Both the position numbers and the translations under genes were made by a program. A stretch of DNA of 64,000 bases from Lentinus brumalis. Taxonomy: Eukaryota > Basidiomycota > Agaricomycetes > Polyporales > Polyporaceae. The notes beneath the pieces were generated by a model. It did not search any database, was not told the origin of the DNA, and saw only the letters and a program-made list of their open reading frames with translations. Below are positions 34,628-44,015 of the stretch, piece after piece. The stretch's first letter is position 1. The number at the start of each line of letters is the position of its first letter. The stretch covers positions 2,294,001 through 2,358,000 of the forward strand of contig MARA01000002.1 in assembly GCA_001792895.1 (NCBI GenBank), given 5' to 3'.

Positions 34628-36717
34628 GCGTGAGAGGGTCATCACCACGTATCGAGCGGAGGAGTTTGAGGTGCTGTTGAAGGAGCTGGGGCTTTGGGAG
34701 AAGCATTCCACGTTGCCGTCACGCTTGCGCTATGGGTTCCCTCTGGGCGACATGAAGCCTCTCACGGAGACGTTTACGCCGGACAACCACAAGGCCGGGA
34801 TCGAGCACCTCGACTTCATTCAAGACTACGTGAACGAGCAGGTGGGGCTTGGCCATATGACTGGTCCGTACTCCCGAGAGGAGGTGCAGAGGATCCTCGG
34901 GACGCACTTCCGATCGTCGCCGCTTGCCGTCACGGAAAAGCCGGGCTCCAAGAGTGGTTGGCGACTCATACAGAACTGCTCCTTCAAGGACAAGCACGGA
35001 GTGTCGGTCAATAGTATGATCGACCCGGATGACTTTCCGACGAAATGGGGTACGGCTGCGCAGGTTGCCGAGGTGGTGAGTACTTCTTTTATTCTGACTG
35101 ACTGTGATGAGGCTACCAGGCATAGAATGCCTATAAGGCGAGCCGTCGCGGGCGATTTGAAGGCCTTCAGGGCGTGCCATCTCGGGCGTCGATGCCGATG
35201 GGCAATGCCAGTATGGGCATCTAGAATGCCAGCGTTGGGCAGGCCAGTACGGGCAGTTGTCATGCCGTTGGGCAGGCCAGTACGGGCAGCTGTCATGCCG
35301 TTGGGCAAGCCGCTACGGGTCCTGTGAGTGTTTTTGAGGCGGCTCAGTCGTATGAGTCTGCCGCGGCGGAATACGATGGGCACGCAGCTCAGCGTAGTGT
35401 GCAGCAGATGTATGCTTTATGGGGTGCTGCTACTTCTTGGCGGCGTGGTCATGGCTGTCGTTCAGCATTGAACCAATGTACATAGCTAATGCGCCGGACA
35501 TTTGGCATTAGATTGCGAATGCGCCGCCGGGAACGCAGATGGCATCCTTGGATATTGATGCTGCGTTTCGTCGCATACCGGTGTGCGCAGCTCACAAGGC
35601 GTATATCGTCATCCAATGCAAACCAGGGGAGTTTTACATCGACCACGTAGTTCCGTTTGGGATCACGTCGGGAACCGGACTGCAAGGTGCCGTTATGGAT
35701 GCTATCGTCGACATATTGGACGCGTATAAGTGGGGACCAAACCTGAAATGGGTAGATGATCTCAACAACTATCGTATCCCGGTCGCTCCAGGACCTGTGC
35801 CAGGCACATGGATTTATGGGCACGACCTCGAATGCATCTTCAGGCTTGCGTTGAGGGCGGGTATCCCATGGCATCTCATAAAGACCACTGATTACGCGTT
35901 CATCGGCATCTACCTCGGGTTTCTTTGGAACCTGTTGAAGAAGACAGTCTCCCTACCGCAGAAGAAGCGGTTGAAGTACCTCGAGAGGGTTCGAGCAGCA
36001 GTGGACCTCGTCGATACCCAGGCAAGTCGGATGGACCTCAAGACAGCGATGAAATTGAACGGTACGTTGTCTCACATCACATTCGTCTATCCTCATGGGC
36101 GTGCATACCTCACGAACTTGTGTTCGTTCATCTCCTCTTTCACGAACGAGTATGCTCCTCGGTACCCACCTCGGTCGCTTCTCTCGGATTTGCGATGGTG
36201 GTATGAGGTGCTACAGAAGCCCGATGTTGAGCGCTCGCTCAGACCGCGAGGGTCTTGTCAGGACCGCAACATATGGGTGGATGCCTCGACGGAATGGGGT
36301 ATTGGCATTGTCATCGAGGGTGCATGGGATGCCTGGCGATGGGCACAGCCGCTTGAGCAGTGGAAGACTGAAGGGAGGGACATTGGTTGGGCAGAGATGC
36401 TTGCCATTGAGTTGGTTGTGAGGCGTCTCGAGGAACTAGGCGTGGAGGATGCAAAGATCCTCCTGAGGAGTGATAATGAAGGTGTAGTGGGGGCAGTAAA
36501 GCGCGGCCGCAGCCGCAATTTCCAGGTGAACCTCTCTATCCGGCGCACGGAGCTAATATGCATGGCACACAACATCATGCTACAGGTCGAGTATGTGAAC
36601 ACAAGAGTCAATGTGGCAGATTCGGTATCTCGCGGTGTACCGGACGCTGCATTGGCCAGGTTTCATTCGGGCTTCGAGCTTCCCTCGGAGCTCTCACCTT
36701 TCCTCCAACATGTCTAA
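34488..36717 (+). CDS. Reverse transcriptase-RNase H of the Ngaro element, split by an intron
   Basis: Exons 34488-35075 and 35512-36717, 597 residues if spliced (phase 0). RT features in order: SSPLAVTEKPGSKSGWRLIQ, MASLDIDAAFRRIPV (first catalytic Asp), PFGITSGTGLQG, and the catalytic WVDDLNNY box, the DIRS-type form of YxDD. RNase H follows: IWVDASTEWGIGIV, AEMLAIELVVRRLE, LRSDNEGVVGAV and NVADSVSRG, with the expected Asp/Glu residues. The joined reading AQVAEV-IANAPPGTQMAS is collinear with other RTs of this class. The start is the first ATG (34488) in the frame after the overlap with Gag. An upstream in-frame extension is possible. Confidence 0.85.
35076..35511 (+). other. Intron inside the RT ORF of the Ngaro element
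   Basis: 436 nt with GTGAGT donor, GCTAAT branch-like site near 35486 and GGCATTAG acceptor. Both exons are in phase 0. It is far longer than the host introns in this window. It contains three to four imperfect tandem copies of a unit of about 35 bp (TTGGGCAGGCCAGTACGGGC) at about 35190-35320. Confidence 0.75.
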
Positions 36718-38023
36718 GGAGGGAAGGGTTGTAGCACCCGCACGTGCGGGTGCCATGGCGTTGGTTGGAGGGAGTCCGGATACAGTCGATCTCAGACGTG
36801 GTGGGAAATGGCTGCCCGGCTCACCGCGATCCTCTACTCAACGGAAACCACGACGACCTAAGGCTGGCAATGCGATTCGGCCTTCACCACTTCGACCTCA
36901 TGTACTCGCAGAGGACCGCATCCTCAAGTGGCGGACACCAGCAGGATGGGAGTTCAGGACCAGGATTGCGGCTGTTGTCACGCCGGAAGGGGCAGATGCA
37001 GTTCTCGATCTGGTTCTGGCTGGGCTTGAGCCGGATACCGCCAAGAATTATGGTGCAGGACTTCTGCGGTTTACCCAGTTCTGTGACGAGTTGGGGGTTC
37101 CTGAGGAGGGACGCATGCCGGCACCGGAGTACTTGCTGGCTGCATTTCTGGCTAGGCATGCGGGATCAGTGCAGCACAAGACGATGGGAAACTGGTTATC
37201 TGGGCTGCGTATTCACCATGCGGTCAACGGAGTCAGCTGGAAGGGGGACATGCTAGTGAAGTATGCGAAGAAAGGAGCAAAGAAACTCGACCCACCCCAC
37301 CTCCCAAAGCGTCCACCGGTCACACTCGAACACATGGAGGCTTTGCTGAAAGGTCTCAACTTGGCAAATACCTTCGACGCCGCTGTCTTTGCCTTGGCTT
37401 CTGCAGCATTCTGGGGATGTCGGCGTTTGGGAGAGCTTCTCCTGCCATCACGAGGAGCTTTCAAGCCAGACAGGCATGTCTCCCGAGGGGTTAAGGTGGG
37501 CTATCGCTCGGTGCCCAACAGTACTAGTGTGGAGTATGCAATTTTCCACATACCTTGGACGAAGACTACGGCATCGGAGGGGGCTGATGTCATCCTGACT
37601 GGTGTCAGTGGCTTCCTAGACCCAGTCATGGCGCTGCGTCACCACCTGAACATCAACTCCACTGTTCCGAGGACGGCACCGCTCTTTGCATTCGAGGAGG
37701 GTGACAGTGGAGCATGGAGGCCGATGACGCGTGACTGCTTCCTTAAAAGGTGCAATGCGATTTGGTCGCGTACCGGTTTGGAGAACCTTTCAGGTCATTG
37801 TTTCCGCATTGGAGGAGCAACCGAGCTCTTGCTTCGTGGCATACATCCGGACGTTGTAGCTACCCTAGGTAGTTGGAAGTCTAAGGCGTTCCTCGATTAC
37901 TGGCGAAAGATTGAGACGATAATACCGTTGTTCATTTCACAGGCTTCAGATACTTCTAGGATACAGCTGATGAAGTCGTCTATGGATAGTTTCAAGCGTA
38001 GGCATAGTTTACGGGATCAGTAA
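36710..38023 (+). CDS. Tyrosine recombinase of the Ngaro element
   Basis: 437 residues from ATG 36710 (MSKEGRVVAPARAG). This ATG overlaps the RT stop in the sequence ATGTCTAA. Catalytic residues of the family are visible: Arg in CRRLGEL near residue 236, HxxR in SGHCFRIGGAT near 362, Trp in LGSWKSKAF and the nucleophile Tyr in LDYW near 396. The N-terminal part resembles a core-binding domain (TAKNYGAGLLRFTQFCDELG). The enzyme should insert a circular DNA copy by site-specific-like recombination, which explains the lack of a target duplication. Confidence 0.88.
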   Translation: MSKEGRVVAPARAGAMALVGGSPDTVDLRRGGKWLPGSPRSSTQRKPRRPKAGNAIRPSPLRPHVLAEDRILKWRTPAGWEFRTRIAAVVTPEGADAVLDLVLAGLEPDTAKNYGAGLLRFTQFCDELGVPEEGRMPAPEYLLAAFLARHAGSVQHKTMGNWLSGLRIHHAVNGVSWKGDMLVKYAKKGAKKLDPPHLPKRPPVTLEHMEALLKGLNLANTFDAAVFALASAAFWGCRRLGELLLPSRGAFKPDRHVSRGVKVGYRSVPNSTSVEYAIFHIPWTKTTASEGADVILTGVSGFLDPVMALRHHLNINSTVPRTAPLFAFEEGDSGAWRPMTRDCFLKRCNAIWSRTGLENLSGHCFRIGGATELLLRGIHPDVVATLGSWKSKAFLDYWRKIETIIPLFISQASDTSRIQLMKSSMDSFKRRHSLRDQ

Positions 38024-38136
38024 TGTCGTTCTATAGTCCATATCAAGTTATGCTGATTGGCTTTCAAGCTACTGAAGTTTAAAGCTACGCCTAATTGGGG
38101 AAGTCGGCGCGAGGTCCGACTGTTGTGGCTTCGCTG

Positions 38137-38411
38137 TGGTGGTGAGTCGGACCTACTTACCACCTCGCGCTCGAGCGGGATTCCAGCAGACGGCAGAAAA
38201 GGAGAACACGTACCGGGAAGTCCTTCGAGGAGGGCGGATTTCATCCCGGCAGTCGTGCACGGATCCGGGGCATGCTAACATAAGTAAGTATCATGGCACC
38301 CGGATCCTATCTCAGAGCCGTCTACCGAAGTCTTTCGAGTCCGGCTGGAACCCGCCTCTTCCCAGTGCTTTATCGTCGTCTTCAGTAGCTGAACTTGCGC
38401 AATTAGGAAGC
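38137..38411 (+). repeat. Split direct repeat B1 of the Ngaro element
   Basis: 275 bp, identical to B2 at 38567-38841 as far as I can read. It begins TGGTGGTGAGTCGGACC and ends CAATTAGGAAGC. It abuts A2 directly, so the B1/A2 junction reproduces the joined ends expected of a circular intermediate. Confidence 0.9.
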
Positions 38412-38542
38412 TTGCAGTTCGGAGAGAGTGAGCCTGCGAGTGAACGCCGAACAAGGGCTTACTAAGCGTGAGTGCGGATGAGAGCGCCTATAGTGTTTAC
38501 TTACTTGTCTCCTGTCGCATCCGCCTCACGCACACTCGCGAA
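38412..38542 (+). repeat. Split direct repeat A2 of the Ngaro element
   Basis: 131 bp, identical to A1 at the left terminus. It is followed by a 24-bp non-repeated spacer (38543-38566) before B2. Confidence 0.9.
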
Positions 38543-38566
38543 CCCACCCTACCACACCCAGTGCCT

Positions 38567-38841
38567 TGGTGGTGAGTCGGACCTACTTACCACCTCGCGC
38601 TCGAGCGGGATTCCAGCAGACGGCAGAAAAGGAGAACACGTACCGGGAAGTCCTTCGAGGAGGGCGGATTTCATCCCGGCAGTCGTGCACGGATCCGGGG
38701 CATGCTAACATAAGTAAGTATCATGGCACCCGGATCCTATCTCAGAGCCGTCTACCGAAGTCTTTCGAGTCCGGCTGGAACCCGCCTCTTCCCAGTGCTT
38801 TATCGTCGTCTTCAGTAGCTGAACTTGCGCAATTAGGAAGC
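38567..38841 (+). repeat. Split direct repeat B2 of the Ngaro element (right end)
   Basis: 275 bp, second copy of B. It ends GGAAGC at the right terminus, directly next to host sequence CGACTCTGGCACTCGACC, which matches the empty-site paralogue at 42638 onward. Confidence 0.9.
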
Positions 38842-39185
38842 CGACTCTGGCACTCGACCGCGACGTGGCCTCTGCGCAGTGACGGCGACAGCATGCTTGC
38901 TCACCGGAGGTACGTCGCTTTTGCGTGAGAATGACCATTGACATGGCCAGGGTTGGCTCGCATGCCGGTCACCAAACAATTTGCCAGTGCTCTCCGAGTC
39001 ATGGACCCTCGCTCGCGCCCTTGCCTACCATTGCGAGGGACTTGAGGCAGCAGCGCAACGAGGCGCGCTGCTCTCTCTCATGACAAATCAGCAATCGCTC
39101 TGTCAGCTGCGTAGTATATGGGCGCATAATCCTCCCGCAGCGTATGATCCACAGCAGGCACACACCCTCCTCGCCGCCGACCGTC
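38842..39185. other. Proximal upstream region of GST1
   Basis: Homologous in patches to 42638-43157 upstream of GST3 (CACTCGACCGCGAC, GACAAATC, GCTCTGTCAGCTGC, GGCGCATAA). A TATATG near 39115 is a weak TATA candidate 70 bases before the ATG. The more distal part of this upstream region now lies 5.8 kb away, on the other side of the retrotransposon. Confidence 0.5.
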
Positions 39186-40047
39186 ATGCCAGCCCCTATC
39201 GTTTTCTACGATATCCCTCGCAAGGCGAACGTGCCCAGCGACAACGCATGGAGTCCTAACACCTGGAAGACTCGGTATGACTGTGAATTCTACTCTCACA
39301 ACTTTCGAGCCACTGACATGCTCGCCATACAGCTACTCCCTGAACATCAAAGGCCTGCCGTACAGGACCGTCTGGGTTGAGTACCCGGACATCGAGGCCT
39401 TGTACAAGAAACTCGGCGTCGAATCGGCAGACAAGGGTCCCACAGGCGCACCCATCTACACCTTGCCGCTCATCTACGACCCGAACACGAAGGAATACGT
39501 CAGTGACTCCGCAGCCATCGCGCGGTATCTAGACAAGACGTACCCCGACACCCCCACGCTCATCCCGAAGGAGACCGATGCACTGCACGCGGCCTTCCAG
39601 CGCGCGTTCGCAGCGGTCTTCAATCCCGGCAACGGGGGATTCTCGTGGCTCATGATGCCCGAGACGCACGCGCGGCTCAACCCGGCGAGCCAGGGGTACT
39701 TCAGACGGACCCGCGAGAAGTGGTTTGGCATGACGCTCGAGGAGCTCGCGCCCCGGGGGAGCGAGAAGCGTCAGAAGCATTGGGAGGCCGTGAAGGCTGC
39801 GTTCCACGAGGTGGCGGGGTGGCTGCAGGCGGGTGGACAAGACAGGTTGTTCTTCCTCGGCGGGGAGACAATCTGCTATGCGGACATCGTGATCGCGGCA
39901 TTTGTGGTATGGATCAGGAACACCTTCGGAGAGGATAGCGCGGAGTGGAGGGATGTGTTGAGCTGGGACGAGGGACGGTGGGGGAAGTTGGCCGAGGCAG
40001 TCAAGAAGTATGAATCGGTGGATGAGGGATCACCTTTGGAACTGTAA
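39186..40047 (+). CDS. Glutathione S-transferase 1, LigE/GSTFuA-like
   Basis: Exons 39186-39274 and 39333-40047, 267 residues. The start MPAPIVFYDIPRKANVPSDN and WSPNTWKTRYSLNIKGLPYR is the thioredoxin-fold N-terminal domain of etherase-related fungal GSTs. GLPYRTVWVEYPDIEALYKK and DSAAIARYLDKTYP form the glutathione-binding part (Ser of DSAAIA binds the gamma-glutamyl group in the family). The C-terminal domain is all-helical (ICYADIVIAAFVVWIRNTFG). Relatives in wood-decay fungi bind or cleave aromatic compounds in detoxification. Confidence 0.9.
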
Positions 40048-40432
40048 GAGTCTAAGCAGTCTGCCTTACCGACTATAATAGGAATCGAGATGACAGTCGA
40101 TCCCTGGTATTATAGTAAAATTCGGGCATGATGGATCGCGGGCAAGACTGTACGGCGGTTCGAGATGAGGACGAAATTAGCAATCAGACCCAGACATTAC
40201 GGAGGTAAAACACGCACGAATACTGAGCGACGATGCCTCAACATGCGACCGCTTGCCAACCTCTATTTCCCGTACCCCAGTCACCTTTGGCTCATGCTAT
40301 GTCCTATACTGACGACCAACCGCGCCGCTGACATCAGTGTAGCTCTGAAGATGTAACATAGAAACTTGTGCACATGCAGTATTTGCGGCAGCTTTTCGGG
40401 CTGTAGCAGGTGAGCAGCATCCTCAGGAGAGA

Positions 40433-41108
40433 TCAGCTCCCGAGGAGTTCCATCTCTGGCCATGTGGTGTGGTGTGGCCGCCCCTGGCCATGAAGCCGCA
40501 GCTTCAGCGAGTACTTGAGAATCTCGAGGAGCGTTGTGGTTTCCTTGCTGGAAGAGAAGCCACGCTCCGAGGCTTCGCAGATGCCTACGCCGGGAGGAGG
40601 TCGACTACAACCCGGAACAGGATGGCAAGCTCGTGATGGTGGGCCTATGAAGCAATATAAATTAGAGCACGCCCATATCAATTCATGGAACCCGAACAAG
40701 TCACAGATGATCCCGCTGAACGGCGGCATCTTCTCATACTTCGCAATCTCAGACTTGACCGCTGCACGATCTTTTGCCAGAACGCGTGCTTCGCGCTCTT
40801 CACTCGTCTCCAGGGTCTCAGAACGAAGCTGACTGTGTGTCCGCACTATCTGAGCTTGCGCTGTCTAGAGAGGTGAATTTCAGGTCGAGCAAGTTGAGAC
40901 CATCACGCTGCGTCCTGGCGGCGCGAGCGTTCAGGTGTGAGAGGTCGCCCTGAAAAGATGGTGCACTGGCTGAGCGAGAAAGGGACGGAGATGCCGCACC
41001 ACCTGTTGCACCAGGGGAAGAGTTGCCGGACGCAATGATCTGAGTCCTCATTGCGGCGCGGTGCTTCATCACCGACATCTGACTCTGAGAACGGACATAG
41101 ATTAGCAT
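40433..41108 (-). CDS. Candidate small gene with coiled-coil segment (uncertain)
   Basis: Two minus-strand open stretches, 41108 to about 40890 (MLIYVRSQSQMSVMKHRAAM, Ser-rich) and about 40865-40433 (QLRSETLETSEEREARVLAK then DRAAVKSEIAKYEKM), could be joined by an intron ending CTCTCTAG near 40865. I could not find an in-phase donor. The second stretch is charged and helical, like a coiled coil, and ends with a less convincing tail. It may be a gene remnant. Confidence 0.25.
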
Positions 41109-41276
41109 GGGAGAATGTCATTGCCTGACAGCGTGTATGCTCACCGCTTCAACGAGTCAGTACCGCGTGGTCTCGCCCTCTTTCAGGAGCCCGATGGTCA
41201 CGCAGCCTGTTGCAAAGCATGAGATCATCTGAGCAGTGAGTACTACATGAACTTAACCTAGGATCATGTGGTACTT

Positions 41277-41283
41277 TATATAG
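41277..41283 (+). promoter_or_regulatory. TATA box of GST2
   Basis: TATATAG, 59 bases upstream of ATG 41336. The surrounding GATCATGT ... CCGTCGC ... CAGAA sequence is shared with GST3, where TATAAAT sits 58 bases upstream of its ATG. Confidence 0.6.
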
Positions 41284-41335
41284 ATGCAGGGCCGTCGCGT
41301 ACACAGAAGGACACTCCCCCTCGCCGCCGACCGCC

Positions 41336-42200
41336 ATGCCAGAGCCCATCGTCTTCTACGATATCCCTCGCAAGGCCGACGTGCCCAGCGATACCGCATG
41401 GAGTCCCAACACCTGGAAGACGCGGTGCGCTACTATCATAGGTCCGAGTCTGACAAGTTATGAGTTACTGACATCCGCCTCACAGCTACTCCCTGAACAT
41501 CAAAGGCTTGTCATACAGGACCGTCTGGGTTGAGTACCCGGACATTGAGGCCCTGTACAAGAAGCTCGGCGTCGAATCGACGGACACGGGTCCCACAGGC
41601 GCACCCTTCTACACCCTGCCGCTCATCTACGACCCGAACACGAAGGAATACGTCAGTGACTCCGCAGCCATCGCGCGGTATCTAGACAAGACGTACCCCG
41701 AGACACCCACGCTCATCCCGAAGGAGACTGATGCGCTGCACGCTGCCTTCCAGCGCGCGTTCGCAGCGGTCTTCAATCCGGGCAATGCGGGCTTCTCGTG
41801 GATCATGATGCCCGAGACACACACGCGGCTCAACCCGGCGAGCCAGGGGTACTTCAGACTTACCCGAGAGCAGTGGTTCGGGATGGCGCTCGAGGAGCTC
41901 GCGCCCCGGGGGAGCGAGAAGCGTCAGAAGCATTGGGAGGCCGTTAAGGCTGCGTTCCACGAGGTGGCGGGGTGGCTGCAGGCGGGTGGACAAGACAGGT
42001 TGTTCTTCCTCGGCGGGGAGACGATCTGCTACGCGGACATCGTGATCGTGGCCTTCATTATATGGTTCAGGAACACCTTCGGCGAGGATAGCGTGGAATG
42101 GAAGGATATGTTGAGCTGGGATGGAGGACGGTGGGGGAAGTTGACCGAGGCATTCAGGAAGCATGAATCGGTGGATGAGGGATCGCCTCTAGAATTGTAA
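41336..42200 (+). CDS. Glutathione S-transferase 2, LigE/GSTFuA-like
   Basis: Exons 41336-41424 and 41486-42200, 267 residues. Exon lengths (89 and 715 nt) and intron phase are identical to GST1 and GST3. The start is MPEPIVFYDIPRKADVPSDT. Differences from GST1 are scattered substitutions, mainly in the helical C-terminal domain (IVIVAFIIWFRNTFGEDSVE) and around residue 140 (FSWIMMPETHTRLNP). These positions line the hydrophobic site in GSTs, so ligand preference may differ (inference). Confidence 0.9.
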
Positions 42201-43157
42201 AATTCGACAGGATGAATCATGGACAAGTTCGTAATTTGGTGAGAGTCTCTGAGACATGTGGCCTGAGGAAGAAGTTAGCAATATTCGGACCCAACATTAC
42301 GGAGGTGTAACACGCACGAATATTCTCCGATATGATCAGAAGAAGGGTTGACTGGAGTGCACTGTCTTCTGTGGCGTTCTCACCGTCCGATGTCGTAGCG
42401 GTCTCACGGCGGCGCACTGGCCAGCCTATCGTGCTTCTGCAACCGGGATACGACACAAGATAACATATTTTTGCGCCAGTCGCCCCACATTCACTGACCA
42501 GCTGGTAGCGGACCCTGAAGCAACAAGTTGAAGTTCAAGCAACCCAGGAGGGAGAGGGTCCGGGACGCTGCAAGCAAACTTGGAAATTGGCGGGACGACG
42601 CGTCGGGTCACATCCTCTGACGCAGATTGTCACGCTAGCGACTCTTGCACTCGACCGCGACTACCGCGACAAAGACACAGTAAACCCAGTATTTCCCGTG
42701 TCGCAGCATTAATCCTGCTTGTGCTAGCTGAGATGATCAAAAAGTGTCCTGAGTAATCACGAAGTCGGCGGCATACTTACTGCTCGCTCACCGTGACCGG
42801 CGGTACTTACTCTTGTCGCTTCTGCATGGGATGGACATGGTCAGGGTCGTCCAACACGCCGCTCCTGCACAATTTCAGTGGCTACTAGCCTACTACTTAG
42901 ATCAATATCAACGCATCGATGTGCTCTCCTGAGCCTCACCTCAAGCCTCTGCCTCCAATGGCCAAGAAACGCGAGGCAGCGCGACCGTCGTGACAAATCC
43001 GCAACTGCTCTGTCAGCTGCCTATCTCTACATGCCGGGAGGGTACGTGGCGCATAACCTGATCTGTCAGCCCACAGAAGCCTTGGATCATGTAGCACCAT
43101 ATAAATGCCGTCGCATACTCAGAAAAACAATCCCCCTCACCGGTACCGCCGACCGTC
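42201..43157. other. GST2-GST3 intergenic region; contains the empty target site
   Basis: The first 130 bases match the GST 3' flank. From about 42390 the sequence is the duplicate of the region upstream of GST1: the 31150-31240 block, then the 29-bp block at 42586-42614, then GTCACGCTAGCGACTCTTGC at 42629-42648. The last is uninterrupted here, whereas the GST1 copy carries the Ngaro element at that point. Confidence 0.65.
43100..43106 (+). promoter_or_regulatory. TATA box of GST3
   Basis: TATAAAT, 58 bases upstream of ATG 43158, in a context shared with GST2. Confidence 0.65.
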
Positions 43158-44015
43158 ATGCCAGAGCCCATCGTCTTCTACGATATCCCTCGCAAGGCGA
43201 GCGTGCCAAGCGACAATGCATGGAGTCCCAACACCTGGAAGACGCGGTATGTCTGCTATTATAGCTGACAATTTCTTAGTCACTGACATCCGCCTCACAG
43301 CTACTCACTAAACATCAAAGGCCTGCCGTACAGGACCGTCTGGGTCGAGTACCCGGACATCGAGGCCTTGTACAAGAAACTCGGCGTCGACGCGCCCAGC
43401 ACGGGCCCCACAGGCGCACCCTACTACTGCCTGCCGCTCATCTACGACCCGAACACGAAGGCGCACGTCAGCGACTCCGCAGCCATCGCGCGGTACCTCG
43501 ACAAGACGTACCCCGACACCCCCACGCTCATCCCGAAGGAGACCGATGCGCTGCACGCGGCCTTCCAGCGCGCGTTCGCAGCGGTCTTCAACATGCCCAA
43601 AGGGAGCATCTCGTGGCTCATGATTCCCGAGACGTACGTGAGGCTCAACCCGGCGAGCCAGGGGTACTTCAGACGGACCCGCGAGGAGTGGTTCGGGATG
43701 GCGATCGAGGAGCTGGCGCCACGGGGGAGCGAGAAGCGTCAGAAGCACTGGGAGGCCGTGAAGGCCGCGTTCCACGAGGTGGCGGGGTGGCTGCAGGCGG
43801 ACGGGCACGAGAAGTTGTTCTTCCTCGGCGGGGAGACGATCTGCTACGCGGACATCGCTATCGCGGCGTGGGTGGTTTGGATCAGGGCCACCTTCGGTGA
43901 GGATAGCGCGGAATGGAGGGATGTGTTGAGCTGGGATGGGGGACGGTGGGGGAAGTTGATCGAGGCATTCAGGAAGTATGAATTGGTGGATCAGGGATCG
44001 CCTCTAGAGTTGTAG
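43158..44015 (+). CDS. Glutathione S-transferase 3, LigE/GSTFuA-like
   Basis: Exons 43158-43246 and 43301-44015, 267 residues, the same gene structure as GST1 and GST2. The start is MPEPIVFYDIPRKASVPSDN. Distinct stretches are LGVDAPSTGPTGAPYYCLPL and FNMPKGSISWLMIPETYVRL. The substitution of NPGN by NMPKG and of a Gly-Gln pair by GHE near the GETICYAD motif are the clearest differences. Part of a tandem array of three copies within 4.8 kb. A role in detoxification of wood-derived aromatics is inferred from the family. Confidence 0.9.

Larger units (their letters stand above)
33047..38841 (+). mobile_element. Ngaro-type tyrosine-recombinase retrotransposon with split direct repeats
   Basis: A complete 5795-bp element. 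Order: A1 (33047-33177), Gag-like ORF, RT-RNase H ORF with an intron, tyrosine recombinase ORF, B1 (38137-38411), A2 (38412-38542), a 24-bp spacer, B2 (38567-38841). A1 equals A2 and B1 equals B2 as far as I can read, base for base. This split direct repeat layout with a tyrosine recombinase instead of a DDE integrase is the hallmark of the Ngaro branch of the DIRS order. There is no target-site duplication. The paralogous sequence at 42601-42660 gives the empty site. Identical repeats and intact ORFs indicate a recent insertion, possibly still mobile (inference). Confidence 0.9.
40048..41335. other. GST1-GST2 intergenic region
   Basis: The first 350 bases resemble the 3' flanks of GST2 and GST3 (TTAGCAAT, ACATTACGGAGGT, CACGCACGAATA, GAACTTGTGCACA). 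The centre holds a candidate minus-strand gene (40433-41108). The last 70 bases are the GST2 core promoter. Confidence 0.5.

Noticed and set aside
35076..35327. C-terminal extension of the RT reading frame past 35075
   Set aside because: The extension reads repeat-derived text and ends in a stop. The collinear RT text resumes at 35512 after a consensus acceptor.
33047..38841. LTR retrotransposon interpretation
   Set aside because: The repeats are not a pair of terminal repeats but a split A/B arrangement. There is no DDE integrase, no aspartic protease motif and no target duplication, and a tyrosine recombinase is present.
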